From positions 43,830,946 to 43,894,945 of the forward strand of contig NC_056737.1 of assembly GCF_019279795.1 (NCBI RefSeq): DNA of 64,000 bases, written 5' to 3'. Shown here piece by piece: positions 56,290-64,000 of the stretch; position 1 is the stretch's first letter; every line of letters begins with the position of its first letter. The notes beneath the pieces are model-generated. The model was not told the origin of the DNA. It saw only the letters and a list, made by a program, of their open reading frames with translations, and did no database searches. The translations under genes were made by a program, and so were the position numbers. The DNA comes from Protopterus annectens (lineage: Eukaryota; Chordata; Ceratodontiformes; Protopteridae).

Positions 56290-57328
56290 ACCCCAGATCT
56301 GAATCATCTGTATATAGCTGCTGAGTGGGAGAAACAGCTTGAACAGGTAAGCTTGGATTCAGAGATATCTGATTAATCCCCCACAGAAATTCTTGTTTGA
56401 AACAAGGCAATAGAGGAATGTGAAACTGCTGGGGGTGACAATGTTGGAGCCAGATTGTCTTCAGATACAAATGAAGCTTCTGCATGTGGAGCCTGGCAAA
56501 AGCAACCATGGGAATTGTGGAAGTCATGTACCACAGAGCCTGTAGAAACACTCTTGCATATATCGCTTGCAAAGGAAGAAGAAACTGAAAGAAAGCTGCC
56601 AAAAAGGTGACCTTGGAAGGAGGAAGAAAAGCCACGATAGTGAAGGTTCTAATCCTGCACCCAAGGAAAGCTTGATCCTATGAAGAAGTCAAAAGAGATT
56701 TTTTGAGATTGATGAACCCCACGTTTGAAGCATGGTAAAGTCAAGATACTGAAGAAGAAACTGATGGGAAGAAACTTAAATAAGGAGGTCATCAAGACAG
56801 GGAAAAATGTGGATACCATGAAGTCTGCAGTGAGCTATGACCACAGCTAGACATTTGTTAATGACTCTCTGAGCAGTAGAAAGGCTGAAAGATAAGGAAG
56901 AGAACTGATAATGCAAGTAAGAAACAGAGAACTGTAATAACTTCCTGAAAACAGAGTGAACAGAAATGAGGAGATACGTATCCTTCAGGTCTAGAGAGAC
57001 TAAGTAGCCCTGAGGAAGCAGAAAAGAAAACAGGGACTGCAGAGACAACATTTTGAAAGAGGGCACTCTCACGAAAGTGTCTAGAAATAAGAGATCCAGA
57101 ATCGGCCACTAAGAACCTTCCTTCCTGGGAACCAGAAAAATCCTGGAATAAAAGCCCGTACCGCTTTGAAAGGGAGGAATTGACTGAATAGCTCACTGAG
57201 CTAAAAGGCCATGAAGAATGGAAAGAAAATGGGGAAGATGGCAAAGTAAAGGCTGAAGAATCCCTGAAAAGGGTAAAAGGGATTACCAAATCATTAAGTA
57301 ACCCTTTTGAAAGAACTCCGGCATCCAT
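56290..57328 (-). pseudogene. DIRS reverse transcriptase / RNase H (broken)
   Basis: Frame 57072-56776 contains GYLVSLDLKDTYLLISVH (residues 22-39; first catalytic Asp region), HYQFSSLSFSLSTAQRVINK and the active-site box FPCLDDLL (CLDD at 56799-56788, where DIRS normally has YLDD). It then shifts frame. Frame 56635-56288 continues with LPPSKVTFLAAFFQFL and ends in LYTDDSDLG, similar to the TDAS...GWG start of the RNase H domain. The Tyr-to-Cys change and the frameshifts indicate an inactive copy. Confidence 0.8.
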
Positions 57329-57409
57329 GGCAAACAGCTGCCAGATGGGACAAGACAGAGTTAACTGGAAAGAAAATGAACCTGGCCAAGGGGCAGGGAA
57401 GGATGACTG

Positions 57410-58512
57410 TCAAATAGAAACAGATATCCCAAGGAGAGAGGGCTGCTGATCTCTAGAATCCTGAGTGGGTTTGCCAGAAAACATCCTTTTGGAAGACTTC
57501 TTACCCCTCAAGGAAGGCTTCTGTTGTCTATGCACAAAGAAGGATTTAGAAGGATAATTCCTTTGAAACTTAAGGATAGGGGAAATAAAAAATATGTTTG
57601 AGGTCCTACATAGCCTTCCCTTTATCTGTAAGGTTTTAAAAAAGCTCTGCAGCCACAGAACCAAACAGATTATGGGAGTCCAACAGAGAATCCAACAATT
57701 CAGCTTTTATATCATTAGGATGGGATTGAAAACTAAGCCAGGAGTACCTGTGTAAAACAGAACCTGATATAGCACCCCTGCAAGATGCATCTGATAGTAA
57801 GGTGAGCCACTTAAGAAGCAGAACTCAATAAAGAAACAGCAGAAATCTTAGCTTCAGAAACAGGTATGTCAGTAATAACCCTCCAAGCTTAGAAAGAAAA
57901 GCCCTCACATATTTGGTCCTATGTGACTGGTAGTTTATGGCTCTGAAGGCTAAAGTGGCTGAGGTACAAACTTGCTTCCTGTACCTATCTATAGCTCTAC
58001 TGTCCTTGTCAAATGGGAGCTGACATAGGAAATGGATGGTGCTCAGGTTCATCTGACCTGACAGAGACATCTGGCAGAGGCTTTACAGCAGATGTCTCTA
58101 ATCACACCTTTTTTAACTTCTCAAGATGCAGCCGAACTTCTGGGTGGGTGAACTCCAAAGCCAATGTTCCCTTGGCAAGTAGTTTCAGATGCTGGTTCTC
58201 AAGATAAAGATGGAGGCAACAAAGAGCTATGCAGGGTCTTGGTGACAAAAGCCTGGCAGATAATACACTGAGTATGGTTGTGGTTTAGGCAGAAAAGGCA
58301 ATTGTTATGTCTATCTTCATGGGGAATCTGCCTCTCACACTTAAATTTCCCCTTTTTGGATGACAGATAAAATGGTTTCCAACAGGGTATTTACCTGCCA
58401 GTGGCTTGGTAGCTGCAACAACGCAGATAAAAAGACTTAGCAAACCAAATTCATAAAGTAGTACTCTGACTGGTGGCAAAGAAGTTCGGATGTTTACATG
58501 CCCAAACATCAC
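57410..58512 (-). pseudogene. DIRS gag-like region (broken)
   Basis: Frames 58512-58285, 58070-57825 and 57664-57410 lie upstream of the RT in the order expected for gag. The middle one has LPFDKDSRAIDRYRKQVCTS and the last a basic, Ser/Lys/Gln-rich tail (QQKPSLRGKKSSKRMF). I assign gag by position and by resemblance of the DKDSRAIDRYRKQ segment to vertebrate DIRS gag. No zinc knuckle is seen. Confidence 0.55.
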
Positions 58513-58699
58513 TTATATATTTACATCGTAAATGTGGGACATATGTAGAAACAGAGTACCAAGGATTAGTCCAGATAAAATCACTTAAGCTAGCAGATCT
58601 AGGGTCTGTCACTCCCTCTCTCTCTGCTGTCCTCCCTGTGGGAGGAATAAAGACCCCTTTTTGAATTTTCGAGTAGATTATTCAGTTAAGTAGGTAGCT

Positions 58700-59065
58700 A
58701 GATGAGTGTTTTTGGTCAAAAGACATAGGACATACTTCTGATGTGCAGCACGTGGAAGGGACCAAGAATGTGGTATGCTGGCTGGCCGTACAGCTTTACT
58801 TGGTAGTATATCCCCTTAGTAAGGAATACCACAACAGATTTAAGGAACATTTCATAAGATTAGTTAATAAACACAGGACTGCCTATGAAATAATGTTGGC
58901 TTCTAGTGTACTGGATACCAAAGGGGGCTTTGGATAATGCCTCAAGTTTGGTATTAAGAGATGGTTCTGAGTATATAACTGACTCTGAGATTTTGACAAA
59001 TTAGTTTGTTGATGGTTTCTCTGGTAGAACCCTGCAATTGGCATTAATTTTCATTTCCTAACAAA
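58700..59065. other. Unassigned; weak RNase H-end-like stretch
   Basis: A plus-strand frame at 58743-58937 starts with HVEGTKNVV, faintly resembling the HxxGxxNxxAD end of retroelement RNase H domains, but the following AD and LSR are missing. I do not assign it. Confidence 0.2.
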
Positions 59066-59069
59066 TTTA

Positions 59070-59945
59070 GCTGGCAACTGTCCACCACTAATGGAAAAGC
59101 AACCAATTAAGTTATCCATACTAAAGTATATGTCACAGCCTGTGTTATTACTTACACTAACTGCTACCTGTTTTTGTTTTATCTTTATTCCCCTCCCAAA
59201 TGTGAAAAAACAGGTTATATGACTTCAGAAAACATTAACTTTCACCCTTAAGAAAAAGTGCCCTGGCTATCTTAAACTAAATTATACAGTATTCTAGCAA
59301 ATGCACTGAAGTATTTAGCTATCAGGGAAAGCTACTCTTATTCACTTCCAATAGTTTCAAACTTTTTTACTAAGCTGATTGACCTTGTACTCTCAGCAAT
59401 GTCCAGATCTCTTGAGGTTTATTGCCTTCACCTGTAGTCAGATCATATCCATGGAAACATAAGAAAATGTATAGCTGCAGACTTCTAAACTCACACTGAG
59501 CACTGAGCATTTATTTACTAAAGGAAAATGTTTCATTACTGTCACAATGTTCTCTTATTTTTAAAGCCCACCTGCTTATACATAAAAAAATCTTGTTGTT
59601 AGATTAAGTCAAGGGCATTAATCCAGACATTCATTGATTAAAAAATTAGGACACAACATCTCAACTCTACATATATTATTATGAGTGCACGTTTACATCC
59701 ACTCCCCCACCCAAACAGCTCAAGATTACAGCATATAAACTTAATCATGCTTTTGTGCAGCATTTTTTTGCATTACAATGTAATATCTACATTTCTTAAA
59801 ATTAAAAAAGAAAAAAGTACTTGTTTACTTTAGTATCTTTATCACAGACAACAATCACTGAAAATGATTTACTATAAAAATCCAAATAATATCATAAAAT
59901 GTCTTATACAAACACAATTAAGAACAAAAATTGTTTTACTTATAA
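59070..59945 (+). repeat. Noncoding block, paralogous to 3985-4745
   Basis: This is the second, somewhat longer copy of the block described at 3985-4745, in the same orientation. It includes about 110 bp (roughly 59280-59430) without an obvious counterpart. Alignment was done by eye only. Confidence 0.7.
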
Positions 59946-59949
59946 ACCT

Positions 59950-60740
59950 TTGGTGCCCTTAAACACATTAATGACAAAGTGAGGCATATGCTTTTCAGTC
60001 CCTCCATAAGTTTAATAAAGTCAACAAAAGTTCAATCTTTCTTAGCAACTTTTTCTTGTAGAACCATATTTAATTTCACATGTATTCACTAATTATAGTG
60101 TGGCTGGACATCTCCAACTCCCAACACCAGACTCTGGTTCATGTCCAAGGTACTTCTGATTCTTCTAGTCAGCTCCTGTGCTTTTTTCTGTCTCTCAAGC
60201 ATTTTCCTTTGGAACACCAGAAAGGATTTACTGGAAAAGTCTCCCTGGGAGATTTATCATCAGAAAAATTAGAAGCAGAGCCTCCCTCTGTTTGATGGCT
60301 CACTTTTTTTTTGGACAAACTTTTTTATTTCCTCCTAAGCCTGTTCTACATCAAAATATAACTTTCATCTTCCAGCAAAAAATATTCTGAAGACATCCAG
60401 TTACATTAGCCTGAATCTCACATCTGCCTCTCTACATTCACCGATTGCTGAGATACCCTTGCTTCTCTTCTGCCTGGTACATAGTGAATAATCATTTTCT
60501 ACAAACTCTCTACTGTTTCCAGTTTTTAATACCTTGCCCTTCTTTGTCAGCATTATCTCTTTCTGCTGGTATGATTGCATCTTTACTAATACAAGTCTTG
60601 TCTGCTTTCCCGTGGCCAGGTTTGGAGCACACACACAATGTGCTCTTTCAATTAACAAATTGTACTGTGGATTACCAGTTCCAGTTCCTTATTTGTACTC
60701 TTATAAAATTAATATAGTTTGTTCCTGTAGAACAAAGCAT
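59950..60740. other. No recognised gene
   Basis: Open stretches on both strands (for example 60080-60295 plus and 60658-60401 minus) have no motif I can identify. This could be degraded retroelement DNA. Confidence 0.3.
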
Positions 60741-60741
60741 G

Positions 60742-60957
60742 TGTTGTACTTTTAAGAAGCATTTCCAGATGTAGGCACCTGCAGACACCAGTGCCATTTT
60801 GAGAGAACAGCCAGAGTGTTAACATGTATAAGTGTGGTAGTCAGGCTCTTTATAGTTTCATTTATGTTTAAGTTACAAAGCTTCATTCCTGATGTGTTTG
60901 TATGTAATAAAGCTGCTTGAACTGAACCCACAATGATTCATCTGTTTTATCCTGACA
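60742..60957 (+). repeat. Putative 5' LTR of the Gypsy element
   Basis: The segment starts with TGTTG, contains a TATA-like TTTATAG (about 60849-60855) and a polyadenylation signal AATAAA (60906-60911), and ends in CCTGACA. A gag-bearing Gypsy element follows downstream. The 3' LTR is outside the window, so the LTR boundaries cannot be confirmed. A possible primer-binding site starts at 60958 (GGACGAGCGACATGGAG), with no tRNA match established. Confidence 0.45.
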
Positions 60958-61559
60958 GGACGAGCGACATGGAGTCAGAACAGAGATTGAGAGTGCAGCT
61001 TCTTCAAGCCATAAGGTGCAGAGTTGAAGGTGAGGGCAGACTGAGCAGGTTGAGTGATACAGAGCTCAAATGATCAAAAAGAGCCAGAAACAAATTTCTG
61101 GTAAGAAAAACTTGCACAAATGATTTTTTTCAATGAAAATGAAACAGAGCATTTGTAAGGCACAAAATTCATTATTAATTAAATGAGTAGCCTAAACCTT
61201 GAAGTACAATTCTAAAACAGTTATGTGCACTGCATACATGGTGTCAATAAAAGACCTGCACTATCAGATATGAAGCAAACACAGAATTTATAGATATTCA
61301 AGAATGCCTTGAAATGCAAGTCTAGTAGTAACACATGCAGAGGCTGTTGTTTACAAAGCACATGAATATAAACACAGATTATGTGTTACTTGCATACATA
61401 CATAGAAAAATAGCTACTATAACTTGTCAAAATATAGGGTCATTGATTGCATGAGATTTTGGTTGCAGCATTTAATTTTTCTGCCTTAGTAAAAAAGTAC
61501 CCCTGTAATTACCTACTGTAATATAGTAGGATTGGTACTGAGAAGTATATGGGGAAAGG

Positions 61560-61665
61560 GGCTTTGGGTGCTGACTTGTCTAAACAGGGGCTAAACTCTT
61601 GGCTAGGCTTATAAGGGCCTCAGGGCCAATAGCCTAGTAACTTCCTATGATGATTACTCAAACGC
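61560..61665 (+). mobile_element. CR1 3' tail fragment
   Basis: TTGGCTAGGCTTATAAGGGC, then CTCAGGGCCAATAGCCTAG, matches the CR1 3' UTR ends at 28.64-28.9 kb (opposite strand) and 33.63 kb. Only about 100 bp of tail is present, a strongly 5'-truncated insertion. Confidence 0.7.
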
Positions 61666-61987
61666 AAGGCATGAAACACATTGTTAATTAAATGAAATGC
61701 TTGAAACCACGATATTTGATAAAACTAGCAAAAACATTCATATGGGGCCCAGAATTATCTCCTTTGCATAATGAGCATGTTTAAAGTAAAATGAGCACAA
61801 GAAAAGTATGAGCATGATAAGAGATTAAATGGGCCTAACCAGTACAATAAAAGGACAAATAAGCTTAAAAAAGCAAGGTGACTGCATGTTTAGTAAAACA
61901 ACCTTGTTTTGGGTATGAACTACTATTTCACATTGACTGAAGCCATTCAAAGCATAACTAGAGTTGTTTGAAGTATCTCAAGAGTAC

Positions 61988-62330
61988 AGTTTGCTGTGTG
62001 CAAAGTGCAGTCACAAGTACACCCATTTCGAAAAGTTTCTTGTGCTGTGTATATTTATTCGCAGAGTGCTGCCATTTCAAAGTGTTTCTTATACTATACA
62101 GAGTTATTTTGCAAAGTACAGCCATTTTGAAGAATTTGTGCTGTATACAGTTTATTTGCAAAGTGCATTCATTTAGAAGTGTTTCTTAGTCTGAGCTTCT
62201 TCTGCTGTGTACAGTTTATTTGCAAAGTACGTTAATTTCAAAGTACTTCTTATACTGATATGGAGTGATTTCACAAAGTACAGTGATTTTAAAGTATTAT
62301 TGTGTTACAGAGACTTGTTTGGTACAGTGC
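61988..62330 (+). repeat. Tandem repeat of about 50 bp, 6-7 degenerate units, in Gypsy 5' region
   Basis: A unit resembling GCTGTGTACAGTTTATTTGC, AAAGTGCAGCCATTT and CAAAGTGTTTCTTATACT recurs at roughly 50-bp steps (starts near 61988, 62041, 62090, 62138, 62201, 62251 and 62300). One unit carries an extra 14 bp or so. Units are diverged. Confidence 0.8.
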
Positions 62331-62479
62331 AGTTTTTACAGAGAGTCTGTTGTGCTATTGGGCATAATTACAAGTTCTGGCATAAAGTTTTTGCATATTT
62401 ATGTGTGTGTATATTCGTACACAATTCCAAGTACCTTCACTAGTGTGTGTTAATATGGCAGAGGTCCAGTCCTCTCATG

Positions 62480-63330
62480 TTTGATCATAATATTGCAGAG
62501 AACTGAAGAGTATTTGAGCAGGAATATGATATTTTCATACAAGCAGCTTTTTCTGACAAAGATGCTCATACAAGGGCATTTATTTTGCTTACCTTAGCTG
62601 GGTCAGAGGCCAATGAAAGAGAGCATTCATTTGTGAATGCACCAGCAATATATGCAGGAGAGGGGAAAATTGCCATATTGTTGTAACGGCTGAATCAAAA
62701 GGGGACCCTGAGTGCTTGAAACGTAAATTTAGAGAAATGTGTAAACCCAGACAAATGTTACATTAAAGAGGCACCTATTTTATACAAGAGACCAAAAGCC
62801 AGGTGAAACTTTTGCAGCCTATATCACTGACTTGAGAAATAAAGCTAAAACATGCAGATTTGGTGATTTGAAAGATAAGTTAATAAAGGACAGGCTTGTG
62901 TGTAGTGTTAATAATGCTGCAGTGAGAAAGATTTTGCTTCATGACAGTCATTTAATGTTGAGCAAGGCTACAGAGATTTTTCAAATGCATGAGCTCACAG
63001 AAAGGCAAACAAGTAACCTTACAAGTGACAAGAGCTTATCTTCAGCAGCTCCTACAGCATGGATAGACAGCATGCAGCGCACAACATACAGGAACAGGCC
63101 TAAGTACATGGCAGCTGCAACCTCTGCTGGTTTCCCAGGGAGATCCCGTAACATTCTAGCAAGTTCCAAGACTATCTTAGCAAAACGGACATACTCAGTG
63201 CAATATAAGGGTGAGTCAGCAAAACCGAAGTCAAGTCTTAATGTTGACTGTCGTAACTGTGGTGCCAATCATGCAATGCCACAACTGTAAAAAATGGAAC
63301 CACTTTCAAAAGTTCTGTAAATCAAGCAAG
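62480..63330 (+). pseudogene. Gypsy gag with double zinc knuckle (broken)
   Basis: The N-terminal half (about 62510-62680) reads FSDKDAHTRAFILLTLAGSE, the start of a capsid-like domain in many vertebrate Gypsy gags. After breaks, the frame at 62832-63290 continues with AYITDLRNKAKTCRFGDLKD-like capsid sequence and KDRLVCSVNN. It ends with a first knuckle CRNCGANHA (about 63252-63278). After a frameshift and small deletion a second knuckle, CHNCKKWNHFQKFC, is at about 63278-63319. Paired CCHC knuckles of this type are common in Ty3/Gypsy gag. It is interrupted by stops near 62690 and by frameshifts. Confidence 0.7.
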
Positions 63331-63403
63331 CCTCTTTCAGTTATTGAGAAAAGTCACTCAAAAAAGCAAGTTGATCGTGTAGAAAGCTGCAACCCTACTT
63401 TCT

Positions 63404-63994
63404 ATGTGGATGGGTGTGTCAGTGGTTGGTGAAAAGGATAATGCAGTAGATTTGTTGGCAAAGAATGAAATATTTTGTACTGTCCTGATCAATGGTAAGG
63501 CCACGGAGCTCAAAGTAGACACTCATTCAAAGTGTAATGTTATGTCAGCAGAAACGATTGCTACAGTAAGAACTGGTGAGCAACTTAATTTTGCCAATTG
63601 TGAGAAGCTTGTTGCTTATGGTGGTGAAGAGATTCAAACCAAATGTTCGGTACTGCTTTCATGCTATTCAGCTGGGAACAGTTACGGCTTGCAATTTTAT
63701 GTAGTCAGAAGACCTGTGTAGTCATCATTAGGTCTCACAGACAGTTTATGAATGAAACTGCTTTCTTTTACCAAAGTCGTCCATCATGTAAGCACATGTC
63801 CCAGTTCCAGCATCACTGATGCTATTTTCTCAGAGTATGCTGATGTTTTTGATAACAAGTTAGGTAAACTTCCAGTTGTGTACTATATGAAAGTAGACCA
63901 AGAGGCCAGTCCACTGGTTAGACCAGCAAGGAGAATTCCAATAGCTATGCAGGACAAAGTCAAGGTCCAGTTAGACGATGGTGCAGCAAGGTGA
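63404..63994 (+). pseudogene. Gypsy protease and RT N-terminus (broken)
   Basis: The first frame (63404-63721) contains FCTVLINGKATELKVDTHSK; the VDT is the usual start of the retropepsin active site D-T/S-G, but Gly is replaced by His. After a stop, the frame 63752-63994 has YADVFDNKLGKLPVVYYMKV, then a VRPARRIPI segment, the standard lead-in to Gypsy reverse transcriptase (family pattern LPG.YHI.LD...P..HPPRR.P). The RT palm lies beyond the window edge. Confidence 0.75.
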
Positions 63995-64000
63995 ATTTGT

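Larger units (their letters stand above)
54250..58690 (-). mobile_element. DIRS retrotransposon, antisense (gag, RT/RNase H, tyrosine recombinase)
   Basis: Reading leftwards, a gag-like region (about 58510-57410, with FDKDSRAIDRYRKQV near 58010) precedes reverse transcriptase (about 57330-56776), an RNase H-like region (to about 56290 and beyond) and a tyrosine recombinase (about 55280-54900). This gene content, with a recombinase instead of an integrase, is specific to DIRS-type elements. All parts have frameshifts or stops. I could not define the split terminal repeats, so both outer boundaries are estimates. Confidence 0.8.
60958..64000 (+). mobile_element. Ty3/Gypsy retrotransposon, 5' part (gag, protease, RT start)
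   Basis: After the putative LTR comes a long untranslated region with a CR1 tail insertion (61560-61665) and a tandem repeat (61988-62330). A gag (about 62480-63330), a protease (about 63440-63720) and the start of reverse transcriptase (to the window edge) follow. The order is typical of Ty3/Gypsy. Frameshifts occur in gag, at the zinc knuckles and after protease, so this copy is inactive as read. Confidence 0.75.

Noticed and set aside
58743-58937. HVEGTKNVV stretch resembling the end of a Gypsy or DIRS RNase H
   Set aside because: Only a few residues fit, and the essential ADxLSR part is missing.
60401-60658. Basic minus-strand frame considered as gag
   Set aside because: No zinc knuckle, capsid motif or neighbouring pol could be found.

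Overview
The window looks like intergenic or intronic DNA from a vertebrate with a large, transposon-filled genome. It is AT-rich and contains no cellular protein-coding gene, tRNA, rRNA or CRISPR array that I can recognise. The repeats are L1-like and Tx1-like LINEs, CR1 LINEs with an esterase-type ORF1, an L2/CR1-like LINE with a TAAA tail, Penelope-like elements (PLEs) with hammerhead ribozymes, a DIRS element, Ty3/Gypsy elements, a tRNA-derived SINE with a V-SINE-like tail, and a DNA-transposon MITE. That mix fits a lungfish or an amphibian; lungfish is my best guess, but the sequence does not settle it. Almost every coding region is broken, so the window is mainly a record of nested insertions.

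Layout. 1-1.4 kb: LINE tail split by a SINE. 1.4-3.7 kb: antisense L1-like ORF2. 4.0-4.75 kb: a noncoding block that recurs at 59.1-59.9 kb. 5-13.6 kb: mostly unassigned, with small LINE and SINE pieces and a Gypsy integrase remnant at 11.4-12.1 kb. 13.6-16.2 kb: antisense LINE fragments and a 44-bp minisatellite. 17.2-24 kb: an L1 fragment interrupted by a 6.3-kb PLE, which holds a LINE (itself split by a MITE) and a SINE. 23.9-28.3 kb: a second PLE with an unrelated palindrome and ribozyme inside it. 28.6-33.7 kb: two CR1 copies in opposite orientations. 34-35.2 kb: LINE pieces. 35.25-44.06 kb: an antisense, apparently full-length L1 with a 12-bp target-site duplication, inserted into a PLE ribozyme. 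44.4-52.5 kb: a mosaic of CR1 and PLE fragments, including an inverted PLE pair. 52.9-53.9 kb: a Tx1-like remnant. 54.2-58.7 kb: an antisense DIRS element. 60.7-64 kb: the 5' part of a Gypsy element running off the window edge.

The elements do not act together as a pathway. The informative structure is the order of insertion: matching target-site duplications, and reading frames that resume after the insert is removed, allow a relative chronology. The most interesting signals are the hammerhead-like motifs in at least four PLE families, the ribozyme-associated palindrome at 24.66-24.75 kb, and the two diverged noncoding blocks 55 kb apart. All family assignments rest on reading motifs by eye; no database search was run.
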